Assembly: GCA_037039925.1 (NCBI GenBank)
Contig: JAXRKP010000382.1
Coordinates: 67,501 to 131,500 of the forward strand
Origin: Doris montereyensis
Lineage: Eukaryota > Mollusca > Gastropoda > Nudibranchia > Dorididae
DNA: 64,000 bases
Reading direction: 5' to 3'
In this document: positions 1 through 56,660 of the stretch, one piece after another
Numbering within the stretch: position 1 is the stretch's first letter
How the letters are laid out: every line of letters starts with the position of its first letter
Program-made: the position numbers and the translations under genes
The notes under the pieces: model-generated
What the model saw: only the letters and a program-made list of their open reading frames with translations
What the model was told of the DNA's origin: nothing
Databases searched by the model: none

Positions 1-574
1 AGAGGAGAGAGAGATGAGAGAGAGAGAGAGGAGGAGGAGAGAGAGAGAGAGAGAGAGATGAGAGTGAGAGAGAGAGAGAGAGAGGAGAGAGGGAGGGAGA
101 GAGACAGAGAGACAGAGAGAGAGACAGAGAGAGTGACACATGAAAGAGAGAGAAGAGAGAGAGCAGAGCGAGAGAGGGAGAGGGAGAGGGGGAGTGGGAG
201 AGAGAGGAGAGAGGAGAGAGAGGAGAGAGAGAGAGGGAGAAGACAGAGACAGAGAGAAGAGATGAGAGAGAGGAGAGAGGGAGAGAGAGAGAGAGAGAGA
301 TGAGAGAGGGGGAGAGAGGAGGAAGAGAGTAGGAGAGAGAGAGGGGGGGAGAGAGGAGAGAGAGAGAGAGAGAGAGGAGAGAGAGGAGGAGAGAGAGAGA
401 CGAGAGAGAGTGAGCGAGAGAGATGAGAGAGAGAGAGAGAGGGAGGAGAGACTGGGAGAGATGGAGAGAGACGCAGCGAGACAGACAGAGACAGACATAC
501 AAGAGAGAGACACAGAGGAGGGGGGGCGGAGAGAAGGGAGGAGAGGAGGAGGAGAGAGGAGAGAGAGAGAGAGG

Positions 575-609
<35 letters not shown>

Positions 610-641
610 AGACAGAGAGAGAGAGAGTGAGAGAGATGAGA

Positions 642-684
<43 letters not shown>

Positions 685-700
685 GTGGGGGTGTAGGTGA
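1..700. repeat. (GA)n-rich microsatellite block, interrupted
   Basis: Almost pure purine on the plus strand: GA dinucleotides broken by GGA, GACA and short G runs, ending near 700 where normal AT-rich sequence begins. Arg/Glu 'proteins' can be read through it in several frames, which is expected of any GA repeat and is not evidence of coding. Confidence 0.95.
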
Positions 701-1715
701 TTTCAAAGGAAAATCAAAGTAAAAGATAAGTGAAAGAAGGAAAGGAAGAAGTAGATCAATTGCTAAATCCTAAAATAAAACATGAGGACAAATTAGACCT
801 ACTCTTTTCTTAATCTTGTGGTATCAAATATATGCTAAGTTCGACGTTGAACACGACACTGTCATTAAAAACAAAAATCTTCACACTTTTCCTAACTATC
901 TATTACTATAGTTACTATTATAATATTCAACTTCCTTTACCTTAATGTACTCGACAGAACAGGTATAGGTATAGCGTTGGTGGTCTTTCTCAGATCTCAG
1001 CACTACAAAAACGCACATGACTCTATACTCTATTAAAGTATTAATAGTATTATAGTTCTTCTAAGCCGATTTTAGTCTTTATAAGAATCGGACGACCCAC
1101 CCATTACTATACATATAAATGTATAATAATATATAATAGATAATCTTTTCACATGCAATAAGCCTGCGGATTGTCTTGTCAGGAGATAGTGATAGTAGTT
1201 TTTTGTTCTTCTAATTGATTAGTCAAACATTGAGGATTCTCCCTCATTCAATTGTAATTATTGACAAAAAAGGGCGTTATCGTCATAACGCCATTCCCTT
1301 TATACTTTATAACGCCAAGTTACCACTGGCACAAGTTGCGGTATTACGAGGTTGATTGTATATTGCTTTCTCAGATTTAACTTTCCCTCTATTTTTTGTA
1401 AATAGTATACTTTAACATTACATTGCATTCCCTTTAACGATGTTTGAGTCAATTCTCTCTCTCTCTCTCTCGACTTCCCCACTTTAAAACAATGTGTCCA
1501 AAGCCGTCTGCGATTAGTGATTGTGATTAGGACAACTTCAACTAACTAAGCTTTCGCATTTTCATTTTCTAAATACATGCAATGATCTCAGGGCGTTTTG
1601 CTTGCTTGTTCCATTTGATATTTAAAGAGGAACTACCGATGATAAAGACTCAAGTGAAGGGAATGTAGTCCCCCCCCAGCAGCAACCACCAATATTCTCT
1701 TACAAGAGGAAGATA
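701..1715. other. Intergenic AT-rich DNA, no gene seen
   Basis: Both strands have frequent stops. The only landmarks are a short (CT)n run at about 1453-1471 and AT-rich microsatellite-like stretches near 1110-1140. Confidence 0.6.
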
Positions 1716-1719
1716 GGTC

Positions 1720-1860
1720 AAACTGTGAAAGGAAAGAAGTAGGACCTACCACCGCCACAAGTATAGAAGCACTTACCAACCGCCCATGTCTAAGGGTGAA
1801 TTAAGAGAAAATAGGTAAGGTGAAAGATAGGTGAAAATTTGATTCATTTTCATTTACCCC
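1720..1860 (-). repeat. CT-rich interspersed element, degenerate copy
   Basis: On the minus strand it resembles a family seen more than ten times in this window: a 'GGTAGGTCCTACTTCTTTCC' core followed by a pyrimidine stretch and a 'CACCCTGAGATCACC'-like end. This copy is rearranged. Confidence 0.5.
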
Positions 1861-1894
1861 CCGTCCACCTATTGCAAGTGATTTTAGGGTGAGG

Positions 1895-2080
1895 AGGGAG
1901 ACCTAGTAGTCCAGAGGCTAAGTGTCGGGCCTTTCAACAAAAATGTAGGTGGGTTCGTACCGCGCCAATAGTTGAAAAATTCCAGTTTTTTACAGCAAAA
2001 TCTACCCCCTTGATCCAGGTAGGTGCATCAACACCTAGTCCCATCGGGAGACAGGAGATAAAAATAAAGGTCTCATGAGC
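1895..2080 (+). repeat. Possible degenerate tRNA-derived SINE
   Basis: Contains a tRNA-like start (CCTAGTAGTCCAGAGGCTAAG) and a B-box-like GGGTTCGTACC about 50 bases later. It is weaker than the clear SINEs at 2.7, 10.4 and 60.1 kb. Confidence 0.35.
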
Positions 2081-2215
2081 AGATCACAACACTGTGCACA
2101 TTCAAGATTCCTATGCTGTTTAGTGTTTACAGGGGCAGTCCAACAAAATTAAAAAGTCGGACCCAAAATCCCAGATATCAACTTAGTTGTGGATGTGGTA
2201 GGTAATCGACTCAAA

Positions 2216-2480
2216 TCTCAGGGTAAATAGCATGACGAAAGAAGGAAAGAATAGAATAGGACCGTAGGTAGGACCGTCAACAGCGCACACCAACCCCCGC
2301 CTGCGATAGTGTGAAAGAATGAAGAAAAGTGAAAGTACAGAAGTAGTAGGACCTTCAGCAGACCGTAGGTAGGGATCCGACAACAGCAGCAACACCAACC
2401 GCCCTAGCGATAGGTGAAAGAATGAAGAAAGTAAAAGGACAGAAGTAGGACCTTCCAGCACGATCCGCCAACCCCTCAAA
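2216..2480 (-). repeat. CT-rich interspersed element, two adjacent copies
   Basis: Two head-to-tail copies, about 2240-2360 and 2360-2480. Each has the run of GTGAAAGAATGAAGAAA followed by AGTAGGACCTTCAGCA on the plus strand, the reverse complement of the copies inside TAF4 introns. Confidence 0.6.
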
Positions 2481-2664
2481 TAAAAGAATGAAAAAAAGAA
2501 GTCAATGATAAGACTAAGACTATCACTAGTGTAGTACTACTAGTATGACTGTATCAGCAAGACTTAATGACCAGCCACAATTGACAAAGAGCTTAAAACG
2601 ACAACCAAATTCATCACAAGATGCTTTATAAAATTTTGATAAACAAACACATTGTCACAAAATG

Positions 2665-2932
2665 TTGGCTGTCCGTGGCCGAGCGGTTAGCTGCCGGACG
2701 GGGAGATCATGAGGTCCTGAGGTTTCGAATCCTAGCAAAAGCCAGGGCTGACGTTGTTCCTTGGGAAAGACACGTAACACGCATTTCCCCCACTTACCCA
2801 GGTGCAAATGCCTAGCAAGCCCTGGCCAGGAGGTGATTATTGTCACCTCTTCCGCTTCACGCTATAGAAACCGGGGATAAGCTCTCGCTCTAGAGGCTCT
2901 AAAGAGGCCTTGAAGGAACTTTACTTATGTCA
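2665..2932 (+). mobile_element. tRNA-derived SINE
   Basis: The head is tRNA-Ser/Leu-like: an A-box region GTGGCCGAGCGGTTAG, then GGTTTCGAATCC as B box. A body of about 200 bp follows with GGGAAAGACACGTAACACGC, CCCAGGTGCAAAT and the terminal GAAGGAACTTTACTTA. The same body recurs at 10.4, 48.4, 55.8, 58.0 and 60.1 kb, so it is a dispersed family and not a tRNA gene. No intact acceptor stem is visible. Confidence 0.85.
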
Positions 2933-5900
2933 CAAACAACATGAGACTGAAACACTCAACAAAAGTGTCTAGTGATAATATTAAAAACAAAGGCATATCT
3001 AAGTGTTAACATTTACACACAATTTTAATCACGCAATTTTTCTGGGATTTATGTCAATTTTCTGACAAGCTGCAAGTTCCAGCAGCAATGTCAAATGTCA
3101 GTGCAGATACAGGTTGGGAAAAAAAATAAACAAAAAAAAAATGCTACCTTTACATTAAGTAAGTAAGAAGAGAAAAAACAGTTCCCTAATTAAAAAAAGT
3201 TTTTAAGTTGCAGTTGTATCAGTTTTTGTTCAAAATTTCCTTTCCTTAATGCCCTTCGTGCACACAAGCCTAACATAATTAGGTAATGAAAGTTGATTTT
3301 TACAAAGGTTGAAGAGATCGTTCTTCTTCTTCTTGATGTTCACTTTTAAATCTTAACACAAATAGATAATTGTCCCGTTACTGGAAATTTTATCAATTCT
3401 ACTGAATTCCCTGCTCAAAACAAATGCTTCTTTGTTGAATCCATTAAAAAAATAAGAAGGAATAGTAAAGGGTATTTGGAAAAGCTATAAACCCATAATG
3501 TAGCAATGGACCTAAGTAGATAAATTACATTATCAACAGATATTCTCTTTCAACACCTCTCTATCAATCATCAATCTAAGGCAATTGGAGCAGTTAAATA
3601 CTGAAAAAATCCTGGCAATCGCAATCCATTCCTTCTTCAATCTCTAAAAAAAAGAATTGTTTGCAATGCTAATTTCTCTCTCAGGCCATTGAAACATCGG
3701 CTGCAAAATCTAATCAAGATGAATCATGGATGATGCTTGATGACAATTTAATGAGCTATTTTACGTTGTTGAGTATTTCACCATTTTCCCATCATATTTA
3801 GTATTTATTGCGTTTGAAAATATGAGACAAGAGGGAAAAAATGCTTATAAGCATGTTGGATGTGTGTTTAGATATGACTGATATCAATAGCGTAAAAAGT
3901 GGTACTTTCATGAGAATTCTATTTTTCGTAAAGGACAACTAAGAAGATATCTGTTTTAGCTAATATTTCTTAAACAACAGTTCATTATCTCTTCATAGCA
4001 TATTGCATAGCATCGAAATTGATTTTTTTTTAAAGCAAGAGCAAGTACTGGTATGAGATGCATGGAGAAGCTCTGCTAGAGAGTGCATGTGATAATAACT
4101 TTCATTTCAGTACAAAGAACAATGGTGATATTGCTCTTGATAATGTGAAGTACACAGCATTTTAAACTTCTTTCCTTTTTGAGGAGCGGAAGAATGCCGT
4201 ACACAAATGACATACATCATTCCATTGAATAATTCAAACATTTCAATAGCTCATGGGGAAAACGTAGTCTCAGGGACAAAAAAAAAGTAATCTGGAGAGA
4301 AGAGATTTTCAAGAAAGCAAATCTTCTCCTGAGTTTTGTTCACTTGTTATATCATACGCCTCTGGGGGCCTACATGAACTTTGGTAACTTAACGAGCAAA
4401 AACGGATGTTTCTGTCAAATTCAAATGCTCACAAGACAAACAAATTTGAAAATGACTGAAAAAGAAAAGGCCTTTAAAAACAGGATATCCTAATAATACA
4501 AACACATTACTGGGAGAGAGAGTAAACTGAATCTATTGCTTGACATTTAGTATGAAACTAGAAAAACACAATTGATTCCACCACAAAAGGGACATAATCC
4601 TTTATCATTGGTGATATTGCCTCAATGAAGCCCAGATCCCACACTTGTGCAGTAAAAAAAAATAAAATACAAATAGATGCACATCATCACAATGATCATG
4701 AATAGCATAACACCCCCCCCCCCCCCCCCCTCGAAATAAATCTTGAAGGAATTTAACAACTCCTACATATGAATAAGACCCCATTCAAATTGTCTTTCTG
4801 AATCCCACAAAAACAAAGCCAAATTAAACCCATAAAACACAATATGACTATGAACTCTTGGTAATACTCATAGTATGAGATCAGAAATAATGAGTAAGGC
4901 AAGCTTTGCCCCAATAAAAGTTAATAATTTCACAAGCAAATGAACAATACCACTTTATTGGATTGATTGGAACTTCAAACTTATAAATTACCTTTAAAAC
5001 AAAAAGAAACTTTGATTTGCATTTTTTCGATCTATACTTATTTGAGACCCATTGGGCCATGACATGAGGAAGAGAATTGAGATTGGTGAAAAGATGCCAA
5101 CTAGATAATTAAATTGAGTTAAGACAGCTTAAATATCAAAGAAAACAAGCTAAAAATGATCAACCTAAATTATTGTATCATTATTAAGAAATGCCTGAAG
5201 ATCTTCAGTCACAAGCCCAAAACATCAATGTATGTGTATGGTAATACCACTCTACTGGGGTGAGCTCAAAGCCTAAGGATACTGCCACTGCCCTATTATA
5301 TACTTCCTTAAAAAAATTTTTTCCCCATGACTACATTTCTGCCTTTTCCAAGCACAAATGATGTCTGAGTGACTACTGAAACTAGCATAGCTGTCGTCAT
5401 TTAGCGTCCCAGGGTCCGTTCCTGTGTCTCTCTGTAGGCTACCCATTTCACAACGGAAACAATCATTAAGTGTGTTTGTATGTTGTAAACTAAATTATTT
5501 GACCACCCTTCCTCTTCGCCCAATACGCAGCAGACTGTGTTTAGCTTACCTAAGACCCATAACACTAAGCAAACCCTGTGATACTATCCAGTGACTTTAA
5601 AAAAAAACATTCTGTTGAGAGCCGTTTAGCATTCTCATAACCGAACCGGTCCAATTATCCACCTTGACGCTAGAGTGGCGGTAACTATAGCACAACCAAT
5701 AAATTTAGCCCTGATGCATTTAGTGATGCCAATGCGTAGTGCATCTAACATAATGGAGCTTGTCTATTGTGTTGTTTGAAAAAAAAGGGGGAAAAGTTAA
5801 AAAACCTAAAAGAAAATGAGAAAATCTAACCGACTATAAAATAGCACGTAAGGAAAGCTTTACACTAGACCATCACACCAGATTAACTAAAGAGATAAAA

Positions 5901-6845
5901 CAAAGAAGAAAAAAAGGTCGTTTTTGGGCTCAAATACAAGATCGGGATGACAAACAAATCTTTAAAAGTGAAGACCATCAACATTGTACCCCAAAAAGCC
6001 ACACACAAACAATCTACTCTACAAGTGTAGCTCATAACACAAACAAACAAAAGATATTCCAATAGTTGGCAAAAAGGAAGAAGAAAAAAAAAGAATAAGA
6101 AAGAATTATCAAAGCAAGAAACTTTCCAACTATGATCACTACAGGGCATTGCCCTATTGATGCATAAAAGAAACAACAACAAAAAAATTAAAAAATACAA
6201 ACGGGACTTTGCCTTGATACACTTACTAAATTAACTGCTTCAGGTATCAAGGCAAAGAGAAATATATCACAAAATCCACTTCCCTCTGGACTCCCTCCCG
6301 TCAGCCAACAGGGATGACGTACATTCATGATTCCCTGTATAAAGACGAGGGCAAAGGCAAATAAACACAACAAAATACTTCAGAAGATGTACAATTACGT
6401 ATGATCGAGAGAGAAAAAAAAAGGGCAGGAGAAGAACATGCAAAGAAAGTGAACACATCCTTGCCGTATAAATATATTCATGTATAATAAATGTCTGACT
6501 GAGAACCAGCTGCACTTACTAGAACTTTGGCTGCTTCAGGCAGCTGGTCTCCAAATGTAAGTAATGATCATATTTCCTCCTGTGAACAAGTCATGACAGT
6601 CATTTACCAGAACTTGACCCAAGGGTGGAACCATCAGCTTTCACACTTGTGACAGTCATCCTCATCAAAGACACAAACTTGCTGCCTTGCATGAATCACA
6701 ACAAAAGCTCATTTCTTTAGGCAGGAACTTATATATCAAACATTAAACAAAAATTCAAAAACATATAGCCCCTTGTAAAAGTCGTGGTCCACCCGTAATC
6801 TCATCTCAGTCATTGGGGCTTGCCCATCATTCCAAGACCATTTGT
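2933..6845. other. LSM14 3' flank, possibly 3' UTR in part; no other gene seen
   Basis: AT-rich sequence with only short open frames. It contains a C20 homopolymer at 4711-4730. A minus-strand AATAAA (tttatt at 4954-4959) is present but far from the LSM14 stop, so the extent of the 3' UTR is unknown. Confidence 0.45.
4711..4730. repeat. Poly(C) tract, about 20 bases
   Basis: Uninterrupted C run. Similar runs occur at 16391-16409 and 50537-50548, and a G run at about 58756-58768. The lengths are probably imprecise, given the homopolymer errors seen in the exons. Confidence 0.9.
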
Positions 6846-25603
<18,758 letters not shown>

Positions 25604-25702
25604 GTCGATGCAATCGAGGGAGTCCCTGACTAGAGGGGATGAAGATGGATTTTGACAGTCACTCTGATAATTTCATAGGTTTATTGTTGACCTAAGAAAT
25701 AT

Positions 25703-25723
25703 CAAGATGGCGTTCACCGGAAG
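25703..25723 (-). promoter_or_regulatory. Candidate LSM14 core promoter motifs (YY1-like and ETS-like)
   Basis: CAAGATGGCG (25703-25712) fits a YY1 site and ACCGGAAG (25716-25723) an ETS site, about 100-120 bp upstream of the LSM14 ATG. Such pairs are typical of TATA-less housekeeping promoters. The assignment rests on position and motif only. The ATG inside the YY1-like word also opens a 25-codon plus-strand ORF of unknown meaning. Confidence 0.4.
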
Positions 25724-26299
25724 AAAGCCTACAAAATCTGTCGCAAATTTATCAAAAACGGCTAAATTACATTATAACCAATAACTGGCTAAACCTCACA
25801 TTTTCTACCCTAGAAAATGTCTTAATATTATACTGCGTAATATCTTATTACATTATTGTGTCAACATGTTTAGCAAACTCATTCAGGTAGTACACCCATT
25901 TCTATGGGTTCACATTATTATACATTTTCATCCCAATGTGAAGAATCAGTCCTGGTTCAGATTATATCCTCCTGGGTTTATCAAAATATTTTGCCAAAGA
26001 GGACCATAATGGATTACATGTTCTGATACAACTGCATGGAAAGTGAATGGCTGTGCTGTTAAAATTTGTCTTCTTGAATGGATCATAAAATGGATAGGAT
26101 TCTTTATTTTATTTTAACGAACACAAAAAGTATTTACTTGCTGAAGGTGCTGAAGCTAGTATCAAGCCAGTACTTTCAAGTGTTCTCCAAGAAACCATCT
26201 TGGACTTCTTTTTCTTCATACTAATTAATATACGTTATGAATGGTATTGACCAATTTAAGACCTTTTGACGATAATACTCTATTGTATAGATAAATATA

Positions 26300-26800
26300 T
26301 ATACAATATGTAACATGGAAGATAGCAAAATATTACAAAATTACCTTAATACTCTCGAAGAATGGGATAAAAAGTGGACAATGGAGTTATATTCAGATAA
26401 ATGCTAAAAACATGCAAAAAGAAAACAAACAAAGCAAACTCACGCTATTACATATAACCTTAAACTAAAAATAAAGGGCAGTACAAAATACCTGGGATAA
26501 AATTATGGACAATAACGTGTATGAGAAAGAACAAGATAGAATACTGTGCAGAACAGCAAATCACCTCTTAGTTTTCCTTACAAGAAATCTTCACAATTGC
26601 TTTAAATATGTCATTGCCAAATTTATGTCTTTAGTAAAACCATTCTTAGATCATGGTTGCTATGTATGCGATTCACACCAACAGACCTAGGTTCTACATA
26701 AAACGAATGTGAGAACGTGCAGAAATGTACAGCCCGCTTTGTAACTAATAATTACACATACCGTGTACACAGAAGAAACACCAACAACAAGCATGAATCA
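26300..26800 (+). mobile_element. LINE reverse-transcriptase fragment (decayed)
   Basis: Broken frames read MEDSKILQNYLNTLEEWDKK then WTMELYSDKC, next STKYLG, then LVFLTRNLHNCFKYVIAKFM and VKPFLDHGCYVCD, and finally CTARFVTNNY. This order (LxxWxxxWxMxFxxxKC, KYLG, FLxRNLxNC, VRPxLEYxxxVWD, ARFVxxxY) is characteristic of the 3' part of animal non-LTR retrotransposons. Several stops and frame changes make it inactive. Confidence 0.75.
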
Positions 26801-26879
26801 ACTATAATGGACACTTCTAGAAAAAATGGTGAATTTCTGATCGTGGGGGTGCACCAATGGGTGTCAGTGTATAATAGCG

Positions 26880-27059
<180 letters not shown>

Positions 27060-27689
27060 AAAGCAAGAGAACAAAGCAACGACTACAAAAAAACACATCC
27101 ACACCAATTCAACCAACCCATCCTCCTCTTTCCCAACATTATTTCGTCGCATATAATGAAATACCATACTTGAATGGATTACACAGACGAAGGCTGAATT
27201 AGTTGGGGTGGAGTACAAATATGGTCGTTATAAATTACCATTTTAACTTCAAACTACCTGAGCTCATTGATATTTTGTTTTTCAAATCATAAAATTGGAA
27301 CCAGAACTCTTGAGTAATGGGAGCATGGTTACATAGGAGAACACAAAAGAATCAATATAAATTTAACAATAACAGACACAAACACTGATACTTCATTTTC
27401 ACGCAGATTTCTTTCTCACAAATTAACAAATTTGGAAATGGACCAAATCCATCAGCTTTTTCAAAAATCCCTAAGAGGTTTCACGCTGCAGCTAGCCTAT
27501 GTTATAAGATTAGACACACATATAATACATTATATTGGAATGCATAACACTATCAATAACTACATGTGTATTGACAGGAACGCACAGAGACAGATGTGGA
27601 GGCTGATTTTGAGCACACTGGACTTAAACACGTCCACTTTATAATACACTTAATGTACTTCGGTGTGCTTTTCTCTCTTTCTCATGGAT

Positions 27690-28490
27690 TCTTGGAGGAG
27701 CGTAAGGCGCCAACAAACTCTATCTTGGATCTTTCGTCTGATTTTGTTCATGACTTTCCTATTTCCTTGCGTTTTTTCTTCTGCTGTCCTTTGCCATGTT
27801 CCTGTTGGTCTTTCTGTCCTTCTTGGGCCATGAGGTGTTCATGTTAAGGCTATGACTGGGTGTCTCGTACTTTTCATTCTGAGCAGATGACATATCCACT
27901 TCCATCTTCTCTTGAAAACTTTTGACACCATGTTATTTATTCCGGTTTTTGTTGCAGTCTCTCATTGGAAATTATATCCTCCCATTTTATGTGAGTTATT
28001 CTTCTTAGACATTTTCCTTCAAATACTTTCAATTTGCTCTCTATTCTCTTATTGGTTCTCCACTATTCAGCTGCATACAGTAAGACTGAGCGAACAATGG
28101 AATTGTATGATTTCAATTTCGCTTTGACTGAGTAGCTTTTGCATTTCCAAATAGGCCTCGTCTTCTGGAATGCTGAAGCGGCTGATGTTATTCTTGTCAC
28201 TATTTCTTTTCCCATGTCACTTCTTGCTGTTACTTTGCTGCCAAGGTATTTGAACTTATTTAATTCTCTCATGTCCTTTTCATTCTCGGGTGTTTTTATT
28301 CTGGCTTTCATTTTCAGGATTATAGTTTTAGATTGATTTATCTTTAGTCCAACAGACTTCGCTGCTCTTTCTACTTTATATGTTTTCTCCTGGGTGTCCT
28401 TGTAAGAGTGTGAAAGCAAAGCAATGTCATAAGCAAAATCAATGTAGGCTACTCTAGTCTTCTGTTAAAATCCCGTTATTTCACAAGGCT
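27690..28490 (-). mobile_element. LINE reverse-transcriptase 3' fragment (decayed)
   Basis: On the minus strand 28419-28063 reads KVERAAKSVGLKINQSKTII, then LNKFKYLGSKVTARSDMGKE, AFQKTRPIWK and SVLLYAAE, the usual order after the RT core of a second LINE type. Further broken frames follow, ending near 27700 with a W..FVGAL-like end. A separate lineage from the 26.3 kb piece, and in opposite orientation. Inactive. Confidence 0.8.
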
Positions 28491-29068
28491 GGTCTTTAGT
28501 TGCTTGTTTCACAACCCAATCGATGACAAAAAAAAAAAAATGATAATAGAATACATCCCTGTCGGACTCAGATTTCACTTTAGACCATGGACTGTGTTGA
28601 TTGTCGTGTTTAACACAGCATTGGTTATCTCTATACATATCTGAAAACCAGTGCTTAGAGTGATTGAAATGGAAGGAGCATGCTGTGAGGCAGGTATAAC
28701 AGCATGAAAAAACAAATGTAGACCTTTATTTTTATTTCCTAGCCTAATCATCGTGAGGGAGTGGGCTATACATGGCAAGGCAAAACAAGGTTCACGTCTT
28801 GAGCCATGATAATTTAATGATTGAAATACATGTACAAGAAAAGAAATAGGTGAAATACAACTAGTTAAATTTTACGTTTTTAAATCAGTATTCATTAATC
28901 TCTTGTGTGTCATACCATTACAAATGCTTTGTAATAGAGAAAATTACTTGAAGCAAACATTATTGTCTATCAGTCCGTTGATTCTTTATTTTTTAGTTAG
29001 AAAAAAACCCAATCTGGTCAATATCTAAGCCTTGCCGTGAGATTCATCAATCCCATAAGCACTGACTA

Positions 29069-29080
29069 TGCGCATGCGTA
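29069..29080 (+). promoter_or_regulatory. NRF1-like palindromic site upstream of TAF4
   Basis: TGCGCATGCGTA fits the NRF1 consensus YGCGCAYGCGCR at 11 of 12 positions and lies 31 bp upstream of the TAF4 ATG. CpG-containing words are rare in this AT-rich window, so the match stands out. Probably in the core promoter or 5' UTR. Confidence 0.5.
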
Positions 29081-29110
29081 CTCTCAGTGAAAACTAAACA
29101 AGCCATTGAA

Positions 29111-54413
<25,303 letters not shown>

Positions 54414-55440
54414 TTCAGTGGCTGTTTGTGATAAGACAATATGATTGATACTATGCTACTGGCTGGTAGGCGGCAGCATGATTTAAGGGCTCGTGACTCC
54501 AGTGATATTTTCTGCTGCCCGAAATGTAAATCCTTTTCGTCCTGAGTGGTGATTGAAAGCAAAAGTGCCTCCAAAACAATACATCTTCTTCTTCGCAGGT
54601 GTGTGACCGAAAACTGCTTGCAGAGCAAGATGTCTAACCCAGAATGTCTCCGCTTAGGGAGTGTGCTGACTGCTCTGTGCGTCAGTGATTTACGTGCATG
54701 TAGAATGCAGTGTTGTGTTTACGTTTTTTGTACTTCCACAAAGGTATTGTTTTCCATTTTGGGAAAATACGACGATACAAACTGATGATTGCTGTGTATA
54801 AAGGCTTGATTTTGTTCTTGACTTGTTGAGTTATGGAAACTCTTCATTGAGGGGATATAATTATGATATTATTTTCAGAAGTATCATCTCTAAATTCTCC
54901 CTTGATGTCATGGCGTGAAGATTATAGATCCACATTATGTCTTCTATGTCATCCCTCGAAAGCACCTTTATATTCATTTTGATTTGTAAGACCGTGTATA
55001 AAACTAACCCTAAGTGGAAAGGGAAAGCAGCAAGAAGAAGTTTCAAAAGTTTTACAGTGTTAAGTATGGGCTTGGACTTTTCCTCGGGTAATGTTGAGGT
55101 GAGAACAATGTGGTGTGAGAAAGGACCCGTTATTATATTTTACTCCATATCACTACCTTTGAGAAGTGAAGGTTAAGAATCTGTGCGCTGCATTCGTTCC
55201 TTTGACGGGAACTGTGACCGTTTTACAGCGGTTGAATCAAAGTCAATCACAATCACATGGCATGTTCCCCCTATCAGATCTCCAGTGAAATTTGTACGCA
55301 TCACATTTGTTAGAGGTAGTGAGGCCATTTGAAATTAAAGGCTGGCTTGGTGTTGAGTGGTTTTCCAATGTCTAGCATGGCCAATGTCGGCGTTGCGATT
55401 TACGTCAGATAATTTAGCTAATAAACTTTGATGAAGTACT
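54414..55440 (+). other. TAF4 3' UTR (proximal), polyadenylation signal at 55420
   Basis: No gene on either strand. AATAAA at 55420-55425 is the first plus-strand canonical signal I noticed after the stop, giving a ~1 kb 3' UTR if used; a later AATAAA lies near 57770. Confidence 0.5.
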
Positions 55441-55474
55441 GATAAGAATTTTTTATGAAGGTACATTATTTATA

Positions 55475-55560
55475 GAGGAGTTGGTAGCTCAGTCGGTAGA
55501 GCACTTGTCTACCACACAGGAGATTGAGTTCAATTCCCAGTCAGGGAAAATATTTTGGCC
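55475..55560 (+). mobile_element. tRNA-like SINE head of a second type
   Basis: GTAGCTCAGTCGGTAGAGCA (A box) and GAGTTCAATTCCCAG (B box) about 30 bp apart, with no matching 5'/3' acceptor stem. It differs from the main SINE family. Best read as a SINE or tRNA pseudogene. Confidence 0.55.
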
Positions 55561-55783
55561 CTCCTTTAGACCCAGCAGTGAAATCGATAGTTAGGTCTAT
55601 TCAGACTCTGCGAAAGTAAATGCGACAAATTACCACACTATGCCATAGGCATTATGCATAGAAAAATCAGGATTCTACTCCTGCTTGTTCTGCGCTCAAC
55701 TTTGAGTATGGGGCTTACTTTTTTTAAAGGTACAGGCAAATGTTAATTTTGTAAGAAATTGACTCTTGACTCATTAGTGATTT

Positions 55784-56085
55784 CCAGATAGCCTCAGTAG
55801 CCTAGTGATCAGGCCACCAGACTTAAGGTCATGAGGTCCTGGATTCGAATGCTGCCAATGCTAAATATGATGGTGTGTTCTGTGGGAAAGACACTTTACA
55901 AACATTAACCCGCTCTACCTAGGTGCAAATGAGTACCAGTATCAGTTGAGAAGTAATAACCTTTGCCAGATTGGCGTCCTGTTCAGGAGGTAAAGCATTA
56001 TAATCCGTTTTGCTTCGCATTGATAGAAACCAGAATACGCTCTGGTTCTATGACTTAAAATGCCCTGAAGGAACTAGACTTACTT
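55784..56085 (+). mobile_element. tRNA-derived SINE, diverged
   Basis: CTCAGTAGCCTAGTGATCAG, TCATGAGGTCCTGGATTCGA, CTAGGTGCAAATGAGTACCA, AGGAACTAGACTTACTT: same order as the 2.7 kb copy. Confidence 0.8.
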
Positions 56086-56660
56086 TATATGGTCATGCTC
56101 ATACTTAATATTATGTTTTTCGTTGGTATTTTGTAAACTATCAAAATAAAGACAAACCGTATATGAAATTGAAGCTGAATAAATTGTCTTTGTCTGCACC
56201 AAAATTTTAATAGAATTCAATTTATTAGTTAGCGACAAGGCGTCACTTAAAGAAAATTGAAATTGGAATAGCAAATTTGTAATCTCAGTACTTTGTGTGT
56301 CCGGCGTTCTCTCTGTAAAGTTTAACACTCCTCTGTGCATGGAATGTGTTTTCTTTTTTATCAATTCATCGCTGAAACTGTCCCAAATACAGGATTCTAA
56401 AATTTTCATTTGTGTTTTTAATCTTTCCATGGCTTCAAAGTCGCTCGCTTCATAATACCTTGCAAGTTTTCCATTGGATTCATGTCTGGACTGACGGCTG
56501 GCCAGACCATTGTTTCAAACTGACTTTTGATCCAAAATGTAATTCTATCCCTGTGTGTAGGTGCATTATCATGCATGAAAATTTTTGCGTCACGGCTCGC
56601 TCTAAAAAAAAATCGAAACAACACATATGGTTTCATCAATATATTTTCATTCAAACTAAG
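56086..56660 (-). mobile_element. Tc1/mariner transposase relic
   Basis: Minus strand 56654-56418 reads DAKIFMHDNAPTHRDRITFW then VWPAVSPDMNPMENLQGIMK. After a frame change near 56430 it continues RLKTQMKILESCIWDSFSDE to about 56270. HDNAPTH and SPDMNPMEN hold the second catalytic Asp and the third acidic residue (32 residues between them). The N-terminal DNA-binding half and terminal repeats are missing, so it is inactive. Confidence 0.85.

Noticed and set aside
58..722. Arg/Glu-rich open frames
   Set aside because: Direct translation of the GA microsatellite in several frames; no codon structure.
2665..2750. tRNA-Ser/Leu gene
   Set aside because: A and B boxes are present but no paired acceptor stem, and the same head plus body recurs at least five times: a SINE.
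28063..28419. Functional reverse transcriptase gene
   Set aside because: Only the segment after the catalytic core; stops and frame changes on both sides.
55475..55560. Functional tRNA gene
   Set aside because: Good internal boxes but no convincing acceptor stem or terminator; surroundings repetitive.
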